Below are positions 24,745 through 31,978 of a DNA stretch of 34,407 nucleotides, one piece after another. How positions within the stretch are numbered: position 1 is the stretch's first letter; every line of letters starts with the position of its first letter. The translations under genes and the position numbers were made by a program. The notes under the pieces are model-generated. The model worked only from the letters and a program-made list of their open reading frames with translations, searched no databases and had not been told where the DNA came from. Location of the stretch: NCBI GenBank assembly GCA_019119205.1, contig DWXK01000065.1, positions 1-34,407 of the forward strand. Direction: 5' to 3'. This stretch comes from Candidatus Mediterraneibacter intestinavium. Lineage in GTDB: Bacteria; Bacillota; Clostridia; Lachnospirales; Lachnospiraceae.

Positions 24745-25487
24745 ATGTCTTCACCACTCATTTCTTTGATCGTATCAAGGAGCCGGTCCTGGAATTCAAG
24801 CCGGTTCTCTTTGTTTTCCAGAGTACGGTACACAGTTCCGTCTTTTAAGATGATGACCCGGTCACAGAAGGACGCCGAGAAACTGTCATGAGTCACCATA
24901 AAGATGGTGGCGTCCAGAGCGTGGCGTGCCTCCAGGAAGGAGTCGATGACCGCGCGGCTTGAACGGGAGTCCAGATTGCCTGTGGGCTCGTCGGCAAGGA
25001 TCAGCAGGGGATTATTGATGAGTGCCCGCGCCACAGCAGTGCGCTGTTTTTCTCCTCCGGAGATCTCGGCGGGGTATTTGTCCCGGATCGCATCGATGCC
25101 AAAGAGTTTCAGGAGCCGGTCTGCGTTCCTTTCTCCGTCTGATGTGACTTCTCCGTGGATGATCCTGGGCAGCAGGATATTTTCCCGCACGGTGAGCCCG
25201 TCCAGGAGCATGAAATCCTGAAAGACAAAACCCAGTTTTTCATTTCGGACCTTTGCCAGTTCTTCCTCGGAGAGGCCGGAAAGCTTCTCACCGGACAGCG
25301 TGATCAGACCGCTTTCGTAAGGGGTATAGCAGGAGATGCAGTTGAGAAGAGTACTTTTCCCGGAACCGGAGGGGCCCATGACGGCCACGAACTCTCCTTT
25401 GTCCACGTTCAGGCTGACGCCTTTTAAGACCTCATAAGTCCGGGAGCCGGTCCGGTAGGATTTGTGAAGTCTGCTTACATACAGCAT
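24741..25487 (-). CDS. ABC transporter ATP-binding protein (BceA/MacB-like)
   Basis: This 248-residue ATPase of the antimicrobial-peptide/lipoprotein exporter class has Walker A GPSGSGKS (residues 38-45), signature EISGGEKQR, Walker B LLILADEPTGNLDS and the H-loop in MVTHDS. The Q-loop is FVFQDFMLLDGLTVREN. The ATG at 25487 (MLYVSRLHKSYRTG) has AGGTGG 7 bases upstream; an ATG at 25541 would add 18 residues containing a hairpin and lacks a binding site. It pairs with the overlapping half-size permease and is divergent from a LytTR two-component system, a usual arrangement for bacteriocin-response exporters. Confidence 0.94.
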   Translation of the reverse strand: MLYVSRLHKSYRTGSRTYEVLKGVSLNVDKGEFVAVMGPSGSGKSTLLNCISCYTPYESGLITLSGEKLSGLSEEELAKVRNEKLGFVFQDFMLLDGLTVRENILLPRIIHGEVTSDGERNADRLLKLFGIDAIRDKYPAEISGGEKQRTAVARALINNPLLILADEPTGNLDSRSSRAVIDSFLEARHALDATIFMVTHDSFSASFCDRVIILKDGTVYRTLENKENRLEFQDRLLDTIKEMSGEDI

Positions 25488-25509
25488 ATGGATACCACCT
25501 TTCGATTCT

Positions 25510-25529
25510 GCCGGCGTCAAAACGCCGGC
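25510..25529. repeat. Perfect 8-bp hairpin in the ABC leader
   Basis: GCCGGCGT, loop CAAA, ACGCCGGC. It lies just upstream of the ABC ATPase start in the leader of the minus-strand operon. On the plus strand GCTTGTTTT follows, so it could stop antisense or read-in transcription. Confidence 0.5.
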
Positions 25530-25662
25530 GCTTGTTTTCATAAGACTTAAGAATTTTAAAGTCTGTGTTCAGCATCAGTGTACCGCGCGGAAGGAGGCTG
25601 CGGGAAACGGCTGTCATGTTTGGCGCCTGCCAGGGCATGTTTGGAAGGAAAAATGCAGAGTT

Positions 25663-25690
25663 TGTAAAGAACGGAGAGGCTGATGTAAAG
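25663..25690. promoter_or_regulatory. Candidate LytTR regulator binding site
   Basis: TGTAAAG occurs twice, at 25663-25669 and 25684-25690, exactly 21 bp apart. LytTR regulators bind two direct repeats separated by about two helical turns. The site lies between the two divergent operons, 50-80 bp upstream of the response regulator promoter. Binding by the adjacent regulator is inference. Confidence 0.5.
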
Positions 25691-25716
25691 TTTTGCAGTG
25701 CAGGGGCGAGGGAGTT

Positions 25717-25765
25717 TTGTTGGAGAGCTGAGGGATGTGATATAATGATTGCGCGATGCGCAATC
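25717..25765 (+). promoter_or_regulatory. Promoter of the two-component operon with palindrome at +1
   Basis: -35 TTGTTG (25717-25722), 18-bp spacer, -10 TATAAT (25741-25746). GATTGCGC, GAT, GCGCAATC (25747-25765) is a perfect inverted repeat over the start of transcription. It could be an operator or a 5' hairpin. Confidence 0.6.
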
Positions 25766-25807
25766 CGGACAGTGAACGGATAAAAACGTAAGACAGGAGG
25801 GGAAAAT

Positions 25808-26524
25808 ATGCTCAGGATCGGGAACTGTGATGACGAAAGGGCGTCGGCGGAGAAGCTGTATCTGACTTTGGAGCCGCTTCTCGGGGAGGACGAAGAGATC
25901 ATCTATGAGTTTTCAAATGGAGTGAGCGCTGCAAACTGGCTGGAGAAGCATCCCGGGGAGATGGAACTGCTTTTCCTTGACGTGGAGATGGAGCCGGTGG
26001 ACGGCATCCGGACTGCAGAGCGGATCCGGACCTTTGACCGGGACATCGTTCTTGTCTTTGTAACAGGGCACGAAGAGTTCGCCCTGCACGGATACCGGGT
26101 GAACGCGTCGGACTATGTGATCAAGCCGGCAAAAAGAGAACGGCTGGCAGAACTGCTGGATCGGGTAAGGCGAGAAATGGAGACCAGGAGCGGAGCGCTG
26201 TTTGCATTCAAAAGCCCGGACGGAATCTGCCAGATCCCATATAACAGGATCCGGTATTTTTACAGTGAGAGGCGGCTGGTCCATGTGGTCTGCGGGGAGG
26301 AGGACATCCCTTTCTACGGAAAGCTGAATGATCTGGAGAAAGAGCTCCCCCGCAGGTTCGTGCGGATCCACAACCGGTATATCGTGAATGCGGACTGGGT
26401 AGAACGTGTAAATGGAAATAAGGTCATTACAGAGGGAAGGGAGCTGCCGGTCAGCCGTTCCATGAAACAGGAAGCGGTATCTGCGCTGGCGCGGATGATC
26501 CTGGAAAAGAGGAAAGGGGGATGA
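25808..26524 (+). CDS. LytTR family response regulator
   Basis: This 238-residue regulator has a receiver domain (1-120) with acidic pocket Asp8/Asp9, phospho-acceptor Asp58 (LLFLDVEMEPVDG), Thr86 and Lys107. A C-terminal LytTR DNA-binding domain follows from about 135 (RIRYFYSERRLVHVV; RFVRIHNRYIVNADWVERV). It resembles AgrA/ComE-type regulators of peptide signalling and bacteriocin genes. AGGAGGGGAAAAT precedes the start. The stop overlaps the kinase start by 4 bases. Its phosphodonor kinase appears damaged, so it may now be controlled otherwise or be inactive. Confidence 0.95.
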   Translation: MLRIGNCDDERASAEKLYLTLEPLLGEDEEIIYEFSNGVSAANWLEKHPGEMELLFLDVEMEPVDGIRTAERIRTFDRDIVLVFVTGHEEFALHGYRVNASDYVIKPAKRERLAELLDRVRREMETRSGALFAFKSPDGICQIPYNRIRYFYSERRLVHVVCGEEDIPFYGKLNDLEKELPRRFVRIHNRYIVNADWVERVNGNKVITEGRELPVSRSMKQEAVSALARMILEKRKGG

Positions 26525-27942
26525 GAGCGGTGGATTTCAGTCTGCTCCCGAGAAACCTGGAATTGGGAATCTGGCCGGGTGTTCTGTTTACGATCAAGAT
26601 CATAATGGGAAGTCTGCCATTCCTGTTCCTGAAAAAACTGATCCAGATCCGAAAAAGTAAAATGCGAATGGTGATGTTGTTCCTCTTGTGCGAGATACTG
26701 ATGTGGCTCCCCTGCTACGTAGGAGACATCACGAATCTTCCGCTGATGTTTCTGGCGTTTGCAGCGGCGGTGTTTTTCTGCTGTGAGGGGACGCCCCGGC
26801 AGAAACTGGCGGCAGCGGTGCTGACCGCCGGACCGGCTTTTTCTGTCAATGTCCTGACAGACAATTATTTTCTTGAATTTAATTTGACGATTAACGGAAT
26901 GAGGAGCGTGCCTCTGCCCGGGTACTGGGAGATCAGGCTGGGATACTGGGCGGTGATGTGCCTGCTGGCGCGAAAGCTTCTTGCGGGACAAAGGCAGGAG
27001 CTTCCCGGAAAATTCTGGAATCTGCTCATCCTGCTCTCGGCGCCGGTGTTCGGGATGCTGGGGGCTCTCGTGATATTTTCGGATCAGGAGATCGGGAATG
27101 CATGGCGGGATATCAGCATTTCCGCTCTGTGTATGCTGTACTGGATCGGGATGATCCTGACCGTACACGTGCTGGGAAGGCAGCAGGAACTGGAACGGAA
27201 GGAACATTTTTATCAGATGAGGCAGCAGTATTATAATGCCATGGAGCGGCAGCAGAAGGAAGTCCGGCGTCTGCGCCATGATATGAAAAATCATCTGACT
27301 GCCCTGTCCGGTCTTTCCGGGGAGGCAGAAAAGGCTTATCTGACGGAACTTCTGAACGCTCCGGCGCTTTCCCCGGGGAGGACATACTGTGAGAACAGGA
27401 CGGCCATCGTGGTGCTCAGCGCGAAGGCAGATCAGGCTCTGGAACAGGAGACGGAGTTTGAAGTGCATGCGATGATCCCGGAATCCATTCCGGTGGATCC
27501 CATGGATCTGTGTTCCCTTCTGGGAAATGTGCTGGACAACGCACTGGAAGCAGCGGCAAGGATGCCCAGAGAGCAGAGACGTGTTTCTTTTTCGGCAGGA
27601 GTGGAAAAAGGACTCCTTCTATCTGCCGGTGTGAGGAGAGGGCGTCCGCCGGAGGGCATATGTTGCCTTCGGACCCGCTCTCGCTCGGAAAACAACGCAG
27701 CGGTACATAGGCGCCCAAAGGGCGGGCGCCAAGTGCCGGCGTTGTTTTACGGTCCTCAGGCAGTATATGCCTTCCGGCTGGGCTTTCTCCTGTGCGGCGG
27801 ATGGAAGAACGGACGGGAGGGGCGCGCCCGGTGGGCGCTGCTCCCTGGGAGACGATATGGGGAGGTGGAAAAAGTGTTGGGGCGATGCTCCCTGGGAGAT
27901 GATAGCGGGAACTTTATTCTTGAGTTTGCGGGGGAAGAGTGA
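26521..27942 (+). CDS. GHKL sensor histidine kinase with ATPase domain disrupted by repeat R1
   Basis: This 473-residue frame starts as a normal AgrC-like kinase. There are about six membrane segments in residues 15-220, a coiled linker, the H-box RRLRHDMKNHLTAL with His253, and the N-box LLGNVLDNALEAA (residues 333-345). After about residue 366 the sequence stops resembling a kinase. There is no glycine-rich G-box, and the remaining roughly 108 residues are read through palindromes R1 copy C and R2 copy C, giving an Arg/Gly-rich tail. The element appears to have replaced the end of the gene, so ATP binding and autophosphorylation are probably lost. The frame is open by chance. It overlaps the regulator gene by 4 bases. 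Confidence 0.85.
   Translation: MRAVDFSLLPRNLELGIWPGVLFTIKIIMGSLPFLFLKKLIQIRKSKMRMVMLFLLCEILMWLPCYVGDITNLPLMFLAFAAAVFFCCEGTPRQKLAAAVLTAGPAFSVNVLTDNYFLEFNLTINGMRSVPLPGYWEIRLGYWAVMCLLARKLLAGQRQELPGKFWNLLILLSAPVFGMLGALVIFSDQEIGNAWRDISISALCMLYWIGMILTVHVLGRQQELERKEHFYQMRQQYYNAMERQQKEVRRLRHDMKNHLTALSGLSGEAEKAYLTELLNAPALSPGRTYCENRTAIVVLSAKADQALEQETEFEVHAMIPESIPVDPMDLCSLLGNVLDNALEAAARMPREQRRVSFSAGVEKGLLLSAGVRRGRPPEGICCLRTRSRSENNAAVHRRPKGGRQVPALFYGPQAVYAFRLGFLLCGGWKNGREGRARWALLPGRRYGEVEKVLGRCSLGDDSGNFILEFAGEE
27615..27810. repeat. Palindromic element R1, copy C, inside the kinase gene
   Basis: Arms 27625-27640 and 27785-27798 pair partly. Middle arms 27648-27668 pair with 27757-27777 (three wobble pairs). 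AAAACAACGC (27689-27698) pairs with GCGTTGTTTT. The tip is GGCGCCC, AAAGGGC, GGGCGCC (27710-27730). Compared with copies A and B the stem bases differ on both sides together, so pairing is kept. The unpaired flank CGCTCTCGCTCGG also recurs in similar form. It replaces the 3' part of the kinase coding region. Confidence 0.85.
27815..27849 (+). repeat. Short palindrome R2, copy C
   Basis: GGGAGGGGCGCGCCC, GGT, GGGCGCTGCTCCCTGGG. Same unit as 7651-7686. It follows R1 copy C by about 5 bp. Confidence 0.75.
27840..27904 (+). repeat. Direct repeat from the R2 right half
   Basis: GCTCCCTGGGAGACGATA (27840-27857) is repeated with one change at 27887-27904. It looks like a partial duplication at the distal edge of the inserted element. 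Confidence 0.6.
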
Positions 27943-27948
27943 TATGAT
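27920..27948 (+). promoter_or_regulatory. Promoter of the Rpn-type nuclease gene
   Basis: -35 TTGAGT (27920-27925), 17-bp spacer, -10 TATGAT (27943-27948), overlapping the end of the kinase frame. It gives a leader of about 145 bases with no clear gene in 27949-28099. Confidence 0.6.
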
Positions 27949-28099
27949 GGTTTTACATCAAAATCCCGGATGCAACATTTCTTTAAAATTCAATGATCCG
28001 GAAAATGCTGTCCAAGAGGAGGCATATCTCAATGTTCACGGCGTTTCGGCCGGAGATACCATATTTTGATGAAAAAGCATATACGTAAGGAGGAAAACT

Positions 28100-29146
28100 A
28101 TGGGGAAAGCGGACATAGCTGTGAAAAACTGGCTTGGAAACAATGAGAGATTTGCGGATCTGTTCAATGGTATTGTTTTTGGTATTGTTTTCGGCGGAAG
28201 GCAGGTGATCAGACCGGAGGAACTGGAGAACATGGACCGTGAGACGGACATTATCGTGCCGGGGAAGGACGGAGAGCGAAAGGGAGTGCAACGCTACAGG
28301 GATCTTGTGAAAAGATGGAGGAAGAAAGTGGATCTTGCTGTTCTGGCATGTGAGGCACAGAATAATGTCAATTATGCCATGCCAGTGCGGAATATGACCC
28401 AGGACGGGTTGTCTTACACGGATCAGATCAGAGCGCTTTGGCAAAAAAGAGAACAGGAAAGAAAAAACGGGCACAGGATGAAAAAGCTGACAGGAGAGGA
28501 ATATCTGTCCCGGTTCGGAAAAGACGACAGGATTTTTCCAGTCATTACGCTGGTATTTTACTATGATGTGAAAAAATGGGACGGAGCACAGGAACTTTAC
28601 GACATGTTTGAAATAGACACGGAACTGAAAGAAGCGGAGGTGTTGAAGCGATATATCCCGAATTACCGGATCAATCTGATCGATGCGGGCAATATGGAAC
28701 ATCTGGAACGATTTGAGACGGATTTACAACAGGTTTTCGGAATGTTACAATGTAGAGGTGAGAAACAGAAACTTCAGAAATATATTCAGGATAACCGACA
28801 TTTTTTTGAATGTGTGGACGTGGAGACCTATCAGGTGATGCTGGAATTTCTTCAATCAAGAAAAATAATGAAGAATATTATACTGACAGAGAAGGAGGAT
28901 AAGATCGATATGTGCAAGGCAATGGATGACTGGTATGCGGATGCAGTAAGAGAAGGGAGAAAGGCAGGAGAAGAACTGGGTCGGGCAGATGGCTTGGCAA
29001 AAGGCAGAGCAGAGGGCCGTATGGAAGGCAGAAAAGCAATAATTATTTCCATGCTCTCTAAAGGATTGTCCGCAGAAGAGATCAAAAACTATACCAATGG
29101 GACAGATGAGGAGATCGAATGTGCGAGAAAGGAAATGGGGAACTGA
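28100..29146 (+). CDS. Rpn family PD-(D/E)XK nuclease / transposase-like protein
   Basis: This 348-residue protein has the layout of the Rpn (recombination-promoting nuclease) family. An N-terminal WLGNNERFADLFNG segment is followed by Asp78 (KVDLAVLAC) and the E-x-Q pair Glu85/Gln87 in ACEAQN, the nuclease core. A beta strand region VITLVFYYDVKKWDG follows. The C-terminus holds an R/G/E-rich repeat, GRADGLAKGRAEGRMEGR, typical of the family. The AAGGAGGAAAACT binding site is strong. Such proteins are DNA endonucleases linked to RecA-independent recombination or defence and are often mobile and multi-copy. It sits beside the repeat-disrupted kinase, marking this as a rearranged spot. Confidence 0.88.
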   Translation: MGKADIAVKNWLGNNERFADLFNGIVFGIVFGGRQVIRPEELENMDRETDIIVPGKDGERKGVQRYRDLVKRWRKKVDLAVLACEAQNNVNYAMPVRNMTQDGLSYTDQIRALWQKREQERKNGHRMKKLTGEEYLSRFGKDDRIFPVITLVFYYDVKKWDGAQELYDMFEIDTELKEAEVLKRYIPNYRINLIDAGNMEHLERFETDLQQVFGMLQCRGEKQKLQKYIQDNRHFFECVDVETYQVMLEFLQSRKIMKNIILTEKEDKIDMCKAMDDWYADAVREGRKAGEELGRADGLAKGRAEGRMEGRKAIIISMLSKGLSAEEIKNYTNGTDEEIECARKEMGN

Positions 29147-29152
29147 CAGATC

Positions 29153-29932
29153 ATGGACTTGGATTTCGGAAAAGCTAAGCAGGTTTTTGAAGAATATCTG
29201 GACGGTTACGACCGGGAAAATGACAAGGTAAAGCTGAAGATCATCCATACATATGGGGTGGTAGAACAGAGCAGGAGTCTTGCGGAAAGGCTGAAGCTTT
29301 CAGAGGAAGATACATCGCTTGCTATGATCATTGCCCTTCTTCACGACATCGGGAGATTTGAGCAGTTAAAGAGATTTGACAGCTTTGAGCCTGCGACGAT
29401 GGATCATGCGGCATACGGGGTGGAGGTCCTTTTCGGGGAAGGAATGATACGCCGGTTTGTAGCTGACGATACATGGGATGATATTATCCGGACCGCTATC
29501 GCGAAGCACAGTGACTTTATCCTGGGAGGGATCGGGGACGAGCGGACGCTGCTCCATGCGAAACTGATCCGTGATGCGGATAAGCTGGATAACTGCCGTG
29601 TGAAGCTTGTGGATGACCTGGAGACTTTTATGGGAGCGCCGGCAGCGGAGGTCGGAGCGCAGAGGATCAGCCCGAAAGTGAGGGAGGATGCCCTCGCGGG
29701 GCGGAGCATATATTCGCCGGACCGGAAGACCCTGATGGATTACTGGGTATCTTATCTGGCGTATTTTTATGACCTGAACTTTCGGGAGAGCCTGGATATT
29801 GTGGAAGAGAATGATTTTGTCCGCCGGATATCTGACAGAGTGCCCTATACAGAGCCTGAGACGAGGCGGACTATGGAAAAACTGCGCAGACAGCTTGTGA
29901 TATATGTGCGGGAAGGGTTAAAACAGTTATGA
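29153..29932 (+). CDS. HD-domain hydrolase
   Basis: This 259-residue HD superfamily phosphohydrolase has metal ligands visible as His32 (KIIHTYGV), the pair His64-Asp65 in ALLHDIGRFEQ, His85 in TMDHAAYG, and a later Asp in IRDADKLDNCRV. The last motif (DADKLDN) is frequent in HD hydrolases acting on nucleotides. The substrate is not determined. It begins 7 bases after the nuclease gene with a weak binding site, and its stop region overlaps a possible start of the next gene, so the three genes may be co-transcribed. Confidence 0.9.
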   Translation: MDLDFGKAKQVFEEYLDGYDRENDKVKLKIIHTYGVVEQSRSLAERLKLSEEDTSLAMIIALLHDIGRFEQLKRFDSFEPATMDHAAYGVEVLFGEGMIRRFVADDTWDDIIRTAIAKHSDFILGGIGDERTLLHAKLIRDADKLDNCRVKLVDDLETFMGAPAAEVGAQRISPKVREDALAGRSIYSPDRKTLMDYWVSYLAYFYDLNFRESLDIVEENDFVRRISDRVPYTEPETRRTMEKLRRQLVIYVREGLKQL

Positions 29933-29952
29933 AAGAAAAGGAGAAATGCGAT

Positions 29953-31083
29953 ATGGGAAACTATCTTGGAGAAGAAATACCGAAACTGGGATTTGGTCTG
30001 ATGCGCCTTCCTATGAAGGACGATGCGATCGATATCGGACAGACAAAAGAGATGGTAGACAGATTTATGGAAGCCGGGTTCTGCTATTTTGACACCGCTT
30101 ACGGATACAATGACGGGGAGTCGGAAAGGGCGATAAAGGAAGCGCTTGTAGACCGCTACCCGAGAGAGAAGTTCCTTCTTGCGACAAAGCTCCCGGCGTG
30201 GGCAGGGGCAAAGAGCAAAGAGGAGGCGGAGCAGATGTTCTATACCTCTCTTGAGCGGACCGGAGCAGGGTATTTTGATTTTTACCTGTTACATAATCTG
30301 GGAGAAGAGAGGACTCATTTCTTTGACGATTACGGGATCTGGGATTTCCTTCAGGAGAGAAAAAAAGAAGGGCTGATCCGCCATCTGGGATTCTCCATAC
30401 ACGACAAGGCTGAGGTGGTGGATCAGGTCCTGACGGAGCACCCGGAGATGGAATTCATCCAGCTTCAGATCAACTATGCGGACTGGGAAGACCCGTCCAT
30501 CGAATCAAGAAAGTGCTATGAAGCGGCGAGAAAGCACGGGAAGCCGGTGATCATCATGGAACCGGTCAAGGGAGGAACGCTGGCGGATCCGCCGAAGGAA
30601 GTGGCGGAGATATTCAAAGAGGCGGACCCGGAGGCTTCCCCGTCCTCCTGGGCGATCCGTTTCGCGGCGTCCCTGGACGGAGTGGTCACGGTGCTGTCGG
30701 GAATGTCCAATGTGGAGCAGATGGAGGACAACATCTCTTATATGAAAGAGTTTCATCCGCTGACGGAGAAAGAGCAGAAGGTGGTGGAAAAGGCGAGAGA
30801 GACCTTTAACTCCTTCCCGAAGGTTCCGTGTACCGCATGCGCATACTGTATGAAAGGATGCCCGAAAAATATCGCGATCTACGGGACGTTCCAGGCGGTA
30901 AACATCTACAATATGTACAATGACCTTGCGGGGGCAAAGGGAAAATACGAGTGGAATACAAGCGGACATGGCTGGGGCAAGGCTTCCGAGTGTATCAAGT
31001 GCGGAAAGTGCGAGGAGGTCTGTCCGCAGCACATCCATATCCGGGACGAACTGGAAAAAGCGGCGGAAGTGCTGGAAAAATAG
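29953..31083 (+). CDS. Aldo/keto reductase with C-terminal 4Fe-4S domain
   Basis: This 376-residue protein has a TIM-barrel NAD(P)-dependent reductase domain (KLGFGLMRLPM at 11-21; catalytic Asp47 and Tyr52 in DTAYGY; Lys79 in ATKLPA; His in LLHNLG) followed by a ferredoxin-like domain. The latter carries CTACAYCMKGCP and CIKCGKCEEVCP, enough cysteines for two clusters, so electrons could come from ferredoxin-type partners. Such fusions are common in anaerobes; the substrate is unknown. The ATG at 29953 has AAGGAGA 8 bases upstream and matches family starts (MGNYLGEEIPKLG). An ATG at 29929, overlapping the HD stop, is the alternative and would add 8 residues. Confidence 0.93.
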   Translation: MGNYLGEEIPKLGFGLMRLPMKDDAIDIGQTKEMVDRFMEAGFCYFDTAYGYNDGESERAIKEALVDRYPREKFLLATKLPAWAGAKSKEEAEQMFYTSLERTGAGYFDFYLLHNLGEERTHFFDDYGIWDFLQERKKEGLIRHLGFSIHDKAEVVDQVLTEHPEMEFIQLQINYADWEDPSIESRKCYEAARKHGKPVIIMEPVKGGTLADPPKEVAEIFKEADPEASPSSWAIRFAASLDGVVTVLSGMSNVEQMEDNISYMKEFHPLTEKEQKVVEKARETFNSFPKVPCTACAYCMKGCPKNIAIYGTFQAVNIYNMYNDLAGAKGKYEWNTSGHGWGKASECIKCGKCEEVCPQHIHIRDELEKAAEVLEK

Positions 31084-31119
31084 CAGGGCAGCGGAAGAGC
31101 AATTAAAGAAAATTTAAGA

Positions 31120-31208
31120 AAAACCATCCTTCGATTTAAAATACGGAAATTAGACTGTACCTGTACAAAAAGAAAGGCTTACAGCTGAAATGATCGGAGG
31201 ATGGTTTT
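31120..31208 (+). promoter_or_regulatory. Inverted repeat sequestering the vanZ-like ribosome binding site
   Basis: AAAACCATCCTTCGAT (31120-31135) is complementary to ATCGGAGGATGGTTTT (31193-31208) at all 16 positions with one U-G pair. The right arm contains the GGAGG binding site and ends one base before the start codon. A transcript starting upstream of 31120 would hide the binding site in a stem around a 57-base loop. The loop contains CTGTAC twice in tandem. Confidence 0.65.
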
Positions 31209-31868
31209 ATGAATGCTTATATGATACAGGGGATACTGATGGACGGATATGAATTTCTGGCTTTGGCAGTCCCCTTTTTTGTCCTGTTTGTGATAATGAG
31301 GGGGAAAAGACAAAAGGGCGAAAAAGACGGGGCGTCCTGCCTGGCTGCGTCGGCAGTGTTTCTTATCTATCTTTGGGGTGTGTTCCACTTTACAGGCGCC
31401 GGGACGATATGGGAACCTGTACGGTACGGGATGTCCGGCGGAGCGTTCCGGCAGGAGGAAATCAACCTCATCCCCTTTTCCCTGGGGATCGATCCGGTGG
31501 GATATGGGCTCAATGTTGTGCTTTTCCTTCCCTTTGGTTTTCTCCTGCCGTTTCTTTGGAAAGAGACGGACAGTCTGCGGAAAACAGCGGCAGGCGGCTT
31601 TATGCTGTCCCTGCTCATTGAACTGAGCCAGCTTCTAAATAACCGCAGTACAGATGTAGACGACCTGATCCTGAATACGGCGGGGGCTGTCCTGGGATAC
31701 GGGGCTTTCCGGATGCTGGACCTGATATCAGGAGGAAAGATCCGGTGCAGGCTCAGCGGGCGGCTCATCAGGCGGATGGGGCCGGTCCTTTTTATTGCGG
31801 CGGCGTTCCTTGGCCGGTTTTTCTTCTTTGATGAGATGGGGGCAGCGGGATTTCTGTACGGATTCTGA
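31209..31868 (+). CDS. VanZ family membrane protein
   Basis: This 219-residue membrane protein has about five hydrophobic segments (near 12-30, 45-62, 98-118, 132-146 and 192-205). The VanZ-family core is seen as EINLIPFSLG, YGLNVVLFLPFGFLLPFLW and LLNNRSTDVDDLILNTAGAVLGY. VanZ-like proteins are linked to low-level teicoplanin or lipoglycopeptide resistance and envelope stress; most chromosomal members lack a defined role. The start has a strong GGAGG, which is itself buried in a long potential stem. There are no van cluster genes nearby. Confidence 0.9.
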   Translation: MNAYMIQGILMDGYEFLALAVPFFVLFVIMRGKRQKGEKDGASCLAASAVFLIYLWGVFHFTGAGTIWEPVRYGMSGGAFRQEEINLIPFSLGIDPVGYGLNVVLFLPFGFLLPFLWKETDSLRKTAAGGFMLSLLIELSQLLNNRSTDVDDLILNTAGAVLGYGAFRMLDLISGGKIRCRLSGRLIRRMGPVLFIAAAFLGRFFFFDEMGAAGFLYGF

Positions 31869-31876
31869 AAAAGTCT

Positions 31877-31904
31877 TTGAGTTTTTTTTCAGACCGGCTA
31901 TACT
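31877..31904 (+). promoter_or_regulatory. Promoter of the AmmeMemoRadiSam pair
   Basis: -35 TTGAGT (31877-31882), 16-bp spacer containing a T-run, -10 TATACT (31899-31904). About 75 bp ahead of the start codon. The leader contains the hairpin CGGAGC GGATA GCTCCG. Confidence 0.55.
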
Positions 31905-31978
31905 GATATTACAGACGCCGGAGCGGATAGCTCCGAATGGATAACAGATAACGAAGTTTGGCGAAGGGAGGGAAAGCT

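Noticed and set aside
27615-27849. Insertion sequence remnant with transposase
   Set aside because: No transposase coding sequence is present in or near any of the three R1 copies; the palindromes are too short to encode one.
27767-28069. 100-residue plus-strand open frame
   Set aside because: It starts inside R1, crosses the Rpn-gene promoter, and shows no family resemblance or ribosome binding site.
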